The notes below the pieces were generated by a model. The model was given only the letters and a program-made list of their open reading frames with translations, had not been told where the DNA came from and did not search any database. From Thermomucor indicae-seudaticae (Eukaryota > Mucoromycota > Mucoromycetes > Mucorales > Lichtheimiaceae), in NCBI GenBank assembly GCA_000787465.1, contig JSYX01000010.1, forward strand, positions 1 to 64,000: 64,000 bases of DNA. Reading direction: 5' to 3'. Of this stretch, positions 1 to 15,835 are shown piece by piece. Numbering within the stretch: position 1 is the first letter of the stretch; each line of letters opens with the position of its first letter. The position numbers were made by a program, and so were the translations under genes.

Positions 1-594
1 TTTAGTACAATCATGCCACGTTAAATGTCTCGGCCAAAATAGACACTTAAGCAGAGGGTGTCCAGTGAATGTAATACGTCTCCTTTCTTTCTTCTCAATA
101 CTCAGAAAAAGAACCTAACAATGTCAGCAGTCTATCCCTGCCGTATCAATATCCAAGTTATTGTTACAGAAAGGAACATGTCTTCACAGAAGCCTGCACT
201 GTTCAGTCAGGCACCGACGTTGGAGGCTATGCAAAAGGGTGTATGCTCCATGTTGGAAGGAACAAAGAAGATATGGAGTGCAATACAGGATATCTCTGAA
301 ATCACGAACGAGAATGCTATGGTGGAATGAGACCTTTTCTTTACATATCATGAACAAGATCTACATACTCAACCGACTATGTTATATAACGTTAGGCTCT
401 TTTTTGCATTCGGCATCCAAACGATATGCGAGATGATGGGGCTTATCCAATGTGTGACCGAAAGACAGGTCATCTGAGTACCCGATCAGCGAAACACATA
501 TATCATAACCCATCTGTTTTTGTTTTGGGTTCTTCTTTCTACCCTGCAATTTCATTCTTTTCTCCTAATAGTTCGCCGCTCTAACGAGACCGAC
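1..594. other. Intergenic stretch before the YAK1-like locus
   Basis: Only short overlapping reading frames are present and none has a recognisable motif. The last 100 bases are pyrimidine-rich and lead into the ATG at 595, so the 3' part is probably promoter and leader of the kinase locus. I see no repeat or RNA gene here. Confidence 0.4.
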
Positions 595-3645
<3,051 letters not shown>

Positions 3646-4103
3646 CTAACGGAGTGGCACTGCAAAATAAAAAAAAATTTCCGTGAACTGTAAATCATAT
3701 TCACACAAAGAAAAGGCATCTGCTCTTGTCGTGTGATCCTCGTTCGCTCTTTTATTGGCATCGTCGTGACAATTAAGCTTTTTTGATAAAAAATAACAAT
3801 TTGACACCTTTTGCCACGAGGAGTATGTTTGTTACTCGCAGAAAGTCTCATTCACAAACATCTTCAGAAGTAAATATCTCGAGCTGATACCGTTATGCAG
3901 AAAAGTTCATGGAAATGATGCGTACTTCACCAGTGTCACCCTTTTCATAGCGCCCTGTGGTGCTGGATTGTCTGTCAAGTTGGCGATCTGGCCGAGGATT
4001 CTGCTGCACCAATAGCATCCGAGAAGCTCTCTTTTTTTAGGCGACCCAAATTTAGATCTTCAAGGCACCCTGAACTCTGACCGTTTGTCAAAAAGGCACA
4101 TCA
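3646..4103. other. Intergenic: end of YAK1-like locus and SKN7 promoter
   Basis: This AT-rich spacer of about 460 bases between two plus-strand loci has no supported reading frame. It should contain the polyadenylation region of the kinase locus and the promoter of the downstream SKN7 gene. No clear operator was seen. Confidence 0.4.
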
Positions 4104-6317
4104 ATGGAAGACCCGGGATCGAGTACAGGCGCCAATGAATTCAAAGCAATCAAGAAGAAGGAAGGCCAACCAGGAGGCACCATACCCGAGTTTGTCAAAA
4201 AACTGTTCTGGCAAGTTTGGATCAGTAACGGGGGAGTGCGCGTAACTCGCCCTCCACTGCTAATATGTTTTGTTAACCTCATGTGCCTTTCTTAGCATGC
4301 TTGAGGAATGCGCATATCCTCATATATTCTCTTGGGGTAGCAAGGGCGATACCTTTGTGGTCAAAGATCCTAGCGAGTTCGCCAAAGTGATCTTGCCAAG
4401 TCATTTCAAGCATTCAAACTTTTCCAGCTTCGTACGGCAACTCAACAAGTATGATTTCCACAAGGTCAGAAATTCTGACGAGAGACGGCGACGCATTTAT
4501 GGTGATCAGGTATTCATGCTAGCTGGACCTGACTGAAATCAGAATTACGTTGGATTTGACAGTTTATGTACGGCACTAGGCCTGGGAATTCCAACATCCC
4601 AATTTCAAGTACAACCGGCGTGACCTTTTGGAGGGTATTCGGGTATGAATGACACTGTTTTGGCTCAGGGGTTCCTGGGATGAAATTAACTTCGGGTTTG
4701 TTGCATAGCGAAAAGCAGCTGGCAAGGCTGTAGCCTTGCGCTCCTCCACCGCTGCGTCAAGCAGCGCAAGCGAGGATAGCTCGTCACGAGCTTGCAACGA
4801 GCAAAAAGCTGCTTCTGGGCCGGAAAATCTCAAAGCACTTGCATTACAGTTACAGGATCAAATTGAACAATTACAAAAATCGCAGGCAAATATGTCAAAA
4901 CAATTGCAAGACTATGATACAAAGCACAAAGCAATACTGGATGCACTCGAGTTCTTCCGCACATGCATGGCCGCTCAGAGCGATCTAATGCGTGAAATGA
5001 TGCAGCAATATACCCAGCAGTCGGTCACAGGTAATTCGTGTATATCGTTGTCGGTTTTTTCTCTAATATGCTATATTAACAAGGTTTGGCTGCAGCAGAC
5101 TCTAGCGCAGAGAACCTGCAGAAACTGATTGCGACTTACGAAAACGTGTCGAAAGCGAACAAAGAGCAAATCGACAGAGTCTCTGGATTAATAAGGCAAA
5201 TACAAGGGGACGCGCTGGAATGTTCAGCTGTACAACAAAGTATACCCCTCCCAGCATCCTTGCCGCAAGGCGTTCCGGTTGAGACACCTGCAACTTTCAC
5301 GGAAATTCAGCCATCCACAGCGATGATGGGTCAGCCTGTATCAGTTCCAGCACCAATGCCAGTCACTTCGCCAATGGTTAGCCCGGCTAGGAGGAAGTCC
5401 AGCATTCCCGGATGGTCGATACCGCCACGCGTATTGCTTGTGGACGACGATCTGATGTTCCGGCGAATATCCACTAAACTGTTGCAAGTTGCAGGTTGTA
5501 TAATTGATGTGGCAGCGGATGGTTTAGAAGCTATTACAAAGTTAAACGCTGGCTCTTACGACATCGTGCTTATGGTAAGATAAAAGGTTGCCTTTGGAAA
5601 TATGTCTGTCCTTGTTTTAATAACTTTTCCACAAAGGATATTATGATGCCAAAACTGGATGGAATTTCCGCGACACGAAATATCAGGCAATACGATACAT
5701 GGACTCCAATTATATCCATGACGTCAAATACCACAGAACGCGATGTGAATGAATATATTCTTAGTGGAATGACTGACGTCTTGCCAAAGCCGCTGGAAGC
5801 ACAGACTTTACGCAAGCTGCTGGAACGTTACTGTGCTCATCTCAAGGTTGTAAAGCAAGGATACCCCGGTAAACGTATCGGTCTTATTACAAATGGGCCA
5901 TCCCAAACTGTGGATACTGGCGTTGCTGGAGAAGGCAGGCAGCCCGTTATATCTGATCAGCAGCAAATTTTCAACATGCCAATGAATATTGCAACCTCCC
6001 AATTTGGTTTCACGGGATCCATACCGCTGTCTTATCCCTCCAACTCTGAAATTCAACCGATTACAACACCTCCTATGGTAATACCGTCGTCATATATCGA
6101 GCCCGTGCATCCTCCGTCCGTAGTCCCAATGAACGTCCCATATGTAGATGACCAACAACAACAACAAAACATCCGTCGGTGGCAAGTTTTTGTAAATACC
6201 AACAGTTATCCTCCTCCTCATCATTGTCCTCAACCTTCCCTAAGCGAATTGGAAACATCAATGCCCGAAGCCGAACACCCATCCAAAAGGATCAGAACTG
6301 CTAATACGCAACAATAA
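4104..6317 (+). CDS. SKN7: SKN7/PRR1-type response regulator transcription factor
   Basis: Six exons (4104-4210, 4296-4509, 4580-4642, 4709-5030, 5084-5574, 5637-6317) give 625 residues. The N-terminal HSF-type DNA-binding domain starts at FVKKLF near residue 33, with [20 protein letters not shown] and a C-terminal [21 protein letters not shown] coiled coil (about 170-250) follows, then a receiver domain from about 349 with LLVDDD, the phospho-acceptor Asp400 in DIMMP and the conserved Lys in LPKPL. A Pro/Gln-rich tail follows. In yeast, Skn7 receives phosphate from Sln1-Ypd1 and drives oxidative-stress and cell-wall genes in the nucleus. Intron 1 must use a GC donor (TCTG|GCAAGT) to keep FVKKLFCMLEE in frame. 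Phospho-Asp400 is the first codon of the last exon. All three acidic-pocket residues and the Lys are present, so the receiver should be active. Confidence 0.93.
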
Positions 6318-9300
6318 TTTGAGCTTTTAATGCAATATTTACTTCCTTGTACACAGTACTTCCTGCATGAACCCTTCATCCTTTCTCATTAGAAGACTAG
6401 TCACCTTTCCTTCTTTTCTGTAACCTGTATTTTGGCTCTTTCCAGAGTGTTTGCACAAAGAGAACATTGACTTGCTCAAGGACAATGTGACTATGTATAA
6501 AAGCTTCACTTTGCTTACGTATATCTAATCGATCTTCGGATACTGTCTGAAACTGGCCTAGGAAGTAGTACAGAGAGAGCTCTACTATTTATTTGTTGCA
6601 CAACTGACTGCATTCAAGATGTTATCCATTATTTTAAGCTATAAGAGGGAGTGACCTAATCAATCAAGCCACCGTTTGTCGGGCAGAGCTTGTCGTCGGC
6701 GAGGGGCTGAACGCCGATTGTCGCTCGTTCCTTGCTATGGAGTCTGCATATTTTTCTTATGCCTGTTGTTGTTGCTCTTGCAGAGGAGTAGTGCCATCAT
6801 CGGAAAATGGAAGCAGCCTTTGAAGGCCTCCAGTGCCTTCTCGTGTCATTTCTCAGCTTTGCATCCGTCACCACCTTGATTTTATAAGTTTCTTTTGAGA
6901 GCCTCCACATACGCTTCAGACGACCATGATAGGGAAACCGAGACGTGCAAATTGAATCACTAGAACACCGGGTTTCAGATAAATGTTTGTGCTGCTGTAG
7001 ATGGTCTTGCGTCAATTGGGGACGCCATTTACGCTTTAGATAAACAAAATTTGCGTACATGAATTAAAAAAATTTGCATAAAATGACATTTTTATTTTGC
7101 ACTTACTTCTCGCGCAAATGCGAGCGCATCCGACGCAAAAGTCAACCCCGGCAGCATTAATGTTGTGTTTTCGTTATTCTGTCACTGTATTACCTCTTAC
7201 CGATCCTATTAAGAAAAGATTTAGTACGCCCGTCCGTTGGAATCTTGTATTACACTTACAAGAACACTCAACAGGAGAGTGTGCTATTCCGTATGTCTGT
7301 CCCATTGACAGAAGCCGCCACAGCACCGGACCTGTGAGAAACATTTTATCAGCATCGATATTAAATTCTAAAGATGATATACCTTACCGGTGTGGGACGT
7401 AGTGATTTTATTCAGCTTCGTTTGAATCGCTGAATTTTTTGAGAAAGGATGCAATGTCTCGCCAGTGAGCAAGAAGCTAGCACACGCCGAGCAACTCAGG
7501 GCCATAACGAGCACCGTGCAAGATGTCGCATGAATCTAGCTTATTCTATATAACCCTCTTCTAGCGGCCTAATCATGTTACAAACCTTTTTTATCTTTAT
7601 AAATACGTTACCCTTGGATTACTGACATGCGCAAAAAGAAGGAAAACTACATGAACTGCTGCGCTTAAGAAAAAAGAAGGGCGTAGTTTTTGCCAGACCT
7701 ATACTGAATATTGCTCATATTTGGTGCGCACATCCTCCAGCAAAAGGCCAAATGGAAAATGGAATCAGTGCAAAACGGCCTTGGCCAGCAACGCCAAAAG
7801 GTTTTCGTAAGCGCAAATCAGATGGAAAAAAGTTTATGGGGTCACGAGCATGAAGACATCATCTTTCTGTAAGGAGAGTGGTAGCAAGATAAGCGTTGAT
7901 GGATTTTTCAGGGCTTCTTCTACACTTTCAGTAAATGCTAGTCTACGCTGATGCTTCATGTAGCGTCTTGCAGCAGCTTATTATGTCATGAAGGATCAGT
8001 TTGGCAATGGGGGCATAGAACTATCGCTTCATAAATTTTGAGAATTTCAGTTGAAAGCTATATAATAAAGCACAACTACATTACTACTCTTTCCTATCCC
8101 TTCTTATCAAGTTTATCATCATTGCAAGTCATAAGCATTTCCATAGATAGCTATCTTCCTACTGGTTCAAGCTGGCATTGCCTAGCTCTTTCGCGTCATC
8201 CAGTGAGTCTACTTTATGCAAGCTACAAAACATCCTCTTGTTAGCAAGGTATCCGATCTGCAAGCGTCTTTCTGGGATGCTGAGTTCGTGGTTATCAAAT
8301 ACTGTACGATCGTGCATAGATTGCTTTGCATCTCCCAGATGGAAACTGTGCCTGTTACTCGATTTGTGGCTAGAATAAAGCAACGTCGCACATTCTTTCT
8401 TTCTTTCTTTTTTCGTAATGACCTACAAGTGGTGAATGATTATCTCCATTTGTTTCATGGCGAACTGTCTTTTCTTGGGAATATGATCCTCCATTTTAAC
8501 CGGCTTCCGTTTATTCTATGGGTATGTGCAGATTTCGTCTTTTGCGTACCCTCACCCACTTGCTTTTTAAAAGGAAATGATACATGCTTTACCGTAATAT
8601 ATATCAAATGGAAACAGACTTGCCAGTATGATAGGGAATTGCTTAAGCACAGCGTTACAGCGACATACCATGGACCATAGAAGGATAACTATGGATCCCG
8701 TTCTATGATGTGCATATCAACACGGAGGCTCGGACCGATTTCATTCAGAACTTCCATGTAACTCTTGGTTTTGTTTGTCTATACTCTCTCGCTACATACG
8801 TCACAAAGGTGAGGTATTGGTGTCCGCATTACTGGCCGTCATACATCCGACTATTTTGATGTTCGTTTTCATCGGTCTATTGCTCGTAGTTGCCAAGAGG
8901 AACCCCTTCCTTCGAAAATGCCTTAAAAAATCCCTCACATCCCCAAAGGATAAGTGTTATCTATCAGCTCGAAAATTTTCGGGGCATTCCGGAAAAAATG
9001 AGATAAGCTCGTGCCTGTCAAAAATGCTATAAATAGACACCCTTTTGACACTCGATTCCCACGCACCTGTTTCTCTCTTCGCAAAACTTCCAGCACTTAT
9101 GAACTCTTGATCACATTTTGTACTCTCGTATCCGTATCATGTCTTGTTGACGTATCTCAAACTGGTCTGGTCACTATATATTGGCCAAAACACTCGAAAT
9201 CCTTGTCACTGCAACATTTTCTTGCTTTTCAGTCCGCGATGTGCTTCGTATTGGGGTATGTTTGACTGTTGCTCGCTCTAACCTTCTGTGGATCCTTTTG

Positions 9301-10852
9301 TGGTTCGCAGCCATGAACTACCAGGCTTTCGGCATTCTTATCCTGTTGTGAATCCTTAGTCCGAATTTTGTCACTTATGTTATGGTCTCTTTCTTCGCGT
9401 TGGTCCGGCCTTCCTCTACCACTATTGGTTGGCTTGGTCCCTTGACTGATGATTCTCTTTACACCAGCAACTCCCGAAGAAATCTGCAGCCTAGTCAATC
9501 CCCGGCTCCTGTGTCCAGCATTCCAGGAGGGGAGTCAATAAAGAAAAGGGTAGGAGGGCTACCGCATGGCCTACCTCACATTGTTCTGCCAAGCAACAGT
9601 AGGCCCCCCATGCGGCGCTTGCGGGTGCGCTGACACGTCTTTGGATGAGCGATTGGCGGGTAACGAGCATCCGGTCATGTGTCCCTCGTGTTCCCCTGTT
9701 TGGTCTCCTCTTTGGAAACTTTCCAGGACCCATAGAGGCCGAGAACCCAGTTTCTCAGGTTGTCCCTTGTAGCCATGCCACCTTACCTGCGGGAGATACG
9801 AGGATGGACGCTCAAGGCTGATCGGCAACCCTTGGAGGCGGAAAAAGCGGAGATCACTGGGTGACCTTGGGACTCCAGATTAATATATTAATTCACAATG
9901 ATAAGCGATTAGCCTTACTGCGCCTGAATCAATACCGTTCTATTGACAGCAAACATGCGGTCGACACTATCCGCTGGGCCTCCAGATGACCTAGACAAGT
10001 TGCAGCTAGGGTACAGTGATTTTGGACATCAGCCAACGTATGCGTTGGTCTGTTCGTCCCCTTCTGGTTTCAGGGACAGCATCAGCATCTGACATGCCGA
10101 CAACTATAAACAATCTTTGCGATCCGCCGTACTGTGATAACTATGATTACATAGAGTTTCGAATAGCAGCTGCTCATCAGGAAGGAGGAGGCTATCAAGC
10201 CTCGTCGGCCATGTCATATTGACATGTGGCCCACTCTGGGACCTTTTAGACTTTGCGTTCTACGCATATCGAAGCTTACTCGGAGTTTATGACGTGCTAC
10301 TTCACCTTCCCACCATCATTATGTCTGGACACTCAGGACGGGAGGGACTCAGAAAAATGATGTCCTGAATTGGAAACTTGGTTCTGTCGTAACGCCCAGA
10401 TGTTAGTTTCATTAGTGACAATAGAAGACGGCAGTTAAAGACACCAAATTCATCAACAGTATTTAATGACTGTCCTCAACGAAAGTTGATCTCAAAAAGA
10501 CAAACAATGCGGTCTGCATACCGATATACACTGGTTCTTTTCCAGTCAATGGTTTGGACAGACTAAGCAATAGCAGCTCCCTGTTTATTACACACTTTAA
10601 GGATAACGACGCGGCGTGCTATGATAACGGTTCATACACGCATAGAAGTCCTGCGCACAGACAACGATTGACCTTGGCAAATCCAGACCATCAACGGAAA
10701 AACTTTCAGTCTTCGTTGCCTACGCTGTTATCCTCAAGTCTACTCAAGCCCATCGCAAAAATATCCCCAAGCCTATCCATGTCCACCTTAATATATTGCA
10801 GCCTTCCATTTCTTGGAAATGACTACCATATAGAGGTTTAATGATCTCCTTT
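6318..10852. other. 4.5-kb gene-poor region
   Basis: No reading frame here carries a motif I recognise, and none is longer than about 150 codons without stops. There is a short TTTC microsatellite near 8394-8412. A GC-richer block at about 9400-9880 contrasts with the AT-rich flanks and has Cys/Pro/Gly-rich translations with stops on both strands. The segment probably holds promoter DNA and old, unrecognisable repeats. Nothing can be assigned to a gene with confidence. Confidence 0.35.
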
Positions 10853-13800
10853 CTATTGGTAGGATAAGGATCGTATAAATCGCCGCAATGTCTCTGCCGC
10901 GGCCGCTCTTGCTGTCAACAGAGTCGACTCGTCCGTGACCACTGCATGGATTAGAACGAGGGGATGTTCTGGACTCGCAGCAATGAATTCATTTCCTATG
11001 ATTTCCACTATGTAGAATCCGATTTCCCTTGAAAGTATCGAAGCTGCAATTTCGACGGTGTCGAACGTCTGTCTGTACCATTGATGTTCATTCTGATATT
11101 CAAGCCACAGCTTTCCAAAGGATTCTGTATCCAGAGTGTCCTTAGCTTGTCTGCCTTGCTCAAACTCCAGGTCAATCAAGCTTGACATCATTGACTGGAA
11201 TTTTTATAGGGATGGGTTCGCGGGTTACTTTACAATTCGAGAAAAGATACACATGTTGGTTGATACGTTACCTGAGCATCAAATCCAGCTTCTTTGTATG
11301 ACGAGGAACGCGCTTTCATTAGCTGCTGTCATCACATATGGTTTAGCTGGTTCCCTTGTATTTACGTTTCAAATCTTTTGACGGACCTGATATCGTCTCG
11401 GCGATGGATACTGCAAGTGGCTATACTCAAAGTTCAGATTATTCCTGTAGTTTGTCATTATTACAGATAAGTATTTTACCTGGACACTGAAGATATTCCA
11501 GGAATTGGAGGAGAATATGTATTTGATCGCCGTTCCGATACTTTTGGATAAGAGCGGATGTCATTCACACCTTGCAGGACGCTGCCAGGCAACGAATGGA
11601 TCTGCGGACTGCAATTATCTAACAAAGACGGCGGCGGCGGTTAATGTTACCTTGCTTTCAGCTGCTATAGTACTGTCATGTTACCATCCTCGTCGTCATG
11701 AAAGCGATGGGGTTGGTCAGGCCTGTTGGGATTAGCTAGCAACTAGTTGAACCAAAAATTAAAAAAAGCGTTATCTTCTTGTACTGTACCTTGGTGATAC
11801 CACAAAGTTTACCTTTACAGGTCCTGAATCGATACTGACTGGGTCTTGAACCATGCGCTCAAACTCGGCGTCCTCCAGCAGACCTAGTAGTTCACGCGCA
11901 ATCTGTCTCGTGTGCATATTATCAGTCGCCAAATGTACCCAAAAGAACATGTATATAGGCTCAACTTTACCAACTGCTTCTCGGCAAGTGCTGATGTAAC
12001 AAAGCTTTGCAGGATTTGCTTTAGTCCCGGAAACCATGTCTTTGTGCGTTTCATACACTGCTTGATCGCCTGCAAACAATGTAACTGAAGATATTCATCT
12101 AAGCAGAAATCAGTTGCCCAAAATTTGGCAAAATACGCTTGTCATGAATTCTACCCTTCACTAAAAGCACCCATTTCTGCATTTGAAACATCACATCAGT
12201 CTCCTTGATAGTCCTCGGTAGATATGCATATTCGCCGAGCGTCTGTCCTCATAGTATCTGTAAACGTTTTCTCCTCCTACACGCGTGTCCTTACCACTTA
12301 CTGCAAACACGAACTTTAAAAAGACATAAGAAAGCTCATCGGAATGCCGTATTTTGAGATGATTGTAAAACTTTTTAACAGCAGTTTCTCTCAAATGCGT
12401 GGTCTCCAACTCCTGCTCCAAAGCTGTCAAGAAACAGTCAGGACTATTCTTTCAAAATCGTTCGCGCGATAATACCTTCCTTGATTCTACCACATACGGC
12501 AGACAAATATTCATCCTCAAGGTTTTTCTTCGTCGAAGCTATCGTATCCGCCAGTACTTCTATTTGCCAGTCCTCGAAGCTGGTCAACGTGATAAGCCCA
12601 GGTCAAGGATTCCCGAAAGTATATAAAAGGGAGGAACAAGTGAATAACATGAAAAAAGGATATTTCATAACCTTGTCGATAAACCAATGGGCGAGCTTCA
12701 CTTGATCATCTTTAACAGTTTGCATCTTCTGAAGTGCACTGATGATACGCTCGGATATCCTTTGCAAGAGGTCTGTATCGTTTGAAAGTTTGTCCAAAAG
12801 CGACATCGACTAGCACACAGCAGCCAAGTTTTACAGCATGCCAATTTCAACGATTCTCTTAAATTTACCTTTAGCACAATAGTATCATCATCAAAGGCTG
12901 AATCAATGGCTTCTGCGAAAAGCAAGCCTTGCTCCCATTCCGGAAACCAGAGAGTTCGGTCAATGTCTTGTACAGCAACCAGACCGAGATATTTCAAATT
13001 GTGATTCCGAGACCGAAGGTATCTGTCTATGACATTGAACGGATTTGGCTCTTCCTCGCTTTGTACGAGACTGCCAAGCAATAGTGAATCCATGCTATTC
13101 AGTAGGCGAATGCATGCCAGAGTAATCGCTGCAGAGATGGCTATTCAGATGAACACGTTCTTTCCGCATGGCTATTGGTCCTCACCATAAGCTGCATCCA
13201 CTTTACGTTCCATTGCGTTTAAACACTCAGTCACCAGACGAAACATATCCTGCTGTGACCTGAAGTAGTCCTATGAGCATTGAAAAGGCAATCAGAGAGC
13301 TCGCTAATTTACCCAACTCCGTAATTGATATAAACGCTTAGGATCTGGAGGCATGTAATCTGTGCCCATGGAGCTAGTACGCCATGATATTGAAAGGAGC
13401 GATGAATGCGTCGATCCATGATTTGTCTCAGGATATTGACAAACACAGTGAGCAGGTCCTCATACTGTTCAGCTTTCTCCTGGCTCTTGTCTTGGTTGTC
13501 AGCATTCGTCGCAGTAGTGCGAGTTAAAAGCAAACCTTACATTGATAATCTCTCGCCAAACGGACAATCCAGCAAATACAACGCTTGAATCCTTATCCAC
13601 AAGACTGGCCTTTAATAGAGGCTCCACTCGTTCGAGCACTTTTGGTGAACGTCGGTATAAATTGTAAAGAGCCAGAATCGCCTTTTTCCGGACGATTTGC
13701 CTACGCGTTCCCACCATGGGCTCAGTGAATTCTTCTGAACACTTCACATTTCATGAACATACATTACTTTGGAAATTCCATGCAGGCTATCACGGCGTCT

Positions 13801-14531
13801 AGAACGACATCCTGCATTTCTGGATGTTCTAGATAGCAGATAGCATTGAGCGCCGCACATCGATCCAAATAATTTGAGCTCCTTAAGTCCTACAACAAAA
13901 CCGCTCTGATGAGTTGCCTCTCTTCTTAATGACTTATAGTGCAAAGCATACCCTTTGCAGCGTATTAATCAGCATAATGCCCAACTCGTTGCTGCTTTGC
14001 AGAAACAGAGTACAGGCAAGATATCCTGTCAAACGGAAGAGTTATGCGTTATGTCTTTTCAAAAAGATACTGTGGACGCGTCTTACCCACTCGTCGCTGC
14101 GCCACAGTTTCACCACTTTGAGAGGCCATGATAGCATAAATGACACCAAAATCCACATTGTAGCCGAGCATAAAGCAATGAATTAAGCGTATCAGGTAGT
14201 CCTTCATCCGAGACTAGTAAGCGAAGGAGGCAAGAAATGTTACAAAGACGAATAGAACGAGAGTCTCAAAGAAGATATACCGAAGATACATCAGGAAGTC
14301 CCATCTTTTCTGCTAAAGCATTCAGCTCTTGCGAAACCCTGGAATGTTCTTCCTACAATCGCCAACTCAATCTATCAGAAAAATGTTTTCGTTGAACCGC
14401 ATAATGACGGGGAACGTTTTTGTTACCGCTTTGCTTTTAGCCGAAGTGACATCTCGGATGAATTCGTAGAATTCAGAGCTTAAACCAGACGCGAGAAATT
14501 CGGAATTGAACAACGAATGAACTTTCGGCAT
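10853..14531 (-). CDS. AP4E1: AP-4 complex epsilon adaptin (large subunit)
   Basis: The gene has at least ten short exons on the minus strand. From the N-terminus: ATG at 14531; GLSSEFYEFIRDVTSAKSKA spliced to EEHSRVSQELNALAEKMGLP; RMKDYLIRLIHCFMLGYN; GYLACTLFLQSSNELGIMLI; IVRKKAILALYNLYRRSP; FQYHGVLAPWAQITCLQIL; and HNLKYLGLVAVQDID. This is the helical-solenoid trunk of large adaptins. The C-terminus has FGKLWLEY and FYIVEIIGNEFIAASPEHP, which match the C-terminal appendage of AP-4 epsilon rather than the AP-1 gamma or AP-2 alpha ear. AP-4 is an adaptor at the trans-Golgi that sorts transmembrane cargo, with beta-4, mu-4 and sigma-4 partners. The exon joins around 11200-12200 are the least certain. 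The main alternative, AP-1 gamma, fits the C-terminus less well. Confidence 0.85.
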
Positions 14532-15835
14532 GTCTTCGTAAAGCTCTTCCTTGGAGACAGAGAGACAAATTCATGCGGTCACGCTCGTAGGACAGAGCGA
14601 CCCGGTTTCGCGTGAGTGGGGAATGTCTCTCCTCTTTGTCCTTCTTGACCAAACGCGAGCAAGCGTGACAACGTTTACACACGTTCTTTAGTGTTTTGCG
14701 CTTTAGTCTACGTCCAACTCGACGTTCATGTAGTGACACCAGATTCCAGAGCAGGACAAGAAATTCATGTTTTTTTTGTTAGGCTGGAGTAGAGCCGAAG
14801 AAATTCATGTGCTTCAGATCAGATAGTAACCATTTTCCTGACTAGATGTATGTACAAATACAATGTTAGTTATACACAGCGTACCAAAAAGTGACCTAGT
14901 TCCCCTTTATTAACGAAAGCGGGGAGAAAGCGACTCCAGCCATTGTACAAAACTACTGATACGTCGTTGCGATCACAGTGGTTTTCTCTTACAGAACCCG
15001 TCACTATAGGACACAATCAAAGATAGAGAATCAGATGTGTTCCTTTGGATAACGTTACGGTAATATTCTGAGACTGGCAATGAATATGCTCATTGCTATG
15101 ATACACCTCTGTAGCTACATATCTCTCTTGTTTTATGCTTGGTTTTGACATATAGTTACTATCCGAGTCTTGCTAAGAATCTGCTGCTTAAGCGTTGGTC
15201 TGAGCACTCACAAATAGTGAAAAGGGTTCTGGCTCTGTTACATAGCAGTCGGTTAATGATGAGCGTTTCCTTGTCGGATAGCCAATTCTTTATCTGATCC
15301 TCAGGTAGCACAACGTCCCCGGAAGATCTAAATCAATGCATTCTGCTGCCCGTTTACCAGGTAGAAGTAAACTGACATCGATGCAAGATACTGTCAGTAG
15401 CATTCACGAGCATGTACGCTTAATCGTCTGCCTTGACGCTCGAGAACGTTCTGAATTTCAATCCCGCACTGACTTGGTCCGAAAAGGGAAAGATGATCCA
15501 TGACAGCGAGTGTTTCATTCAAGGAAGATCGCGGCAGTTCACGACAGGCAAGGGCTATGTCGTGATGGCCGCTCTCGTTGATCAAGGTTGTTTAAAGGGG
15601 AATTCCATACCGGCCCGTAGTTTCGCCATGCACAAAACCCGACAGGCCACTGCTTGTGACAGAGACGTGATGACTCTGAATAGTGTTGTTAGGAACCTTT
15701 CTTTTCATGCCGGGCGCTGTACGAAAAGTTTTAGACTGGCGCACTGAGCCAGGAACCCGCAAAAGGGAATCTTCTTTTTTTCTGTCAATCCAGGGCGCAC
15801 CCACCCTGCGAAACAATAACCGAACAATATACCAT
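14532..15835. other. Intergenic spacer between divergent AP-4 epsilon and SLC41-like genes
   Basis: About 1.3 kb of AT-rich DNA lies between two divergently transcribed genes and should hold both promoters. Short reading frames occur on both strands but none has a recognisable motif. The plus-strand frame that enters the transporter gene is open upstream of its ATG, but this extension looks non-coding. Confidence 0.4.
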
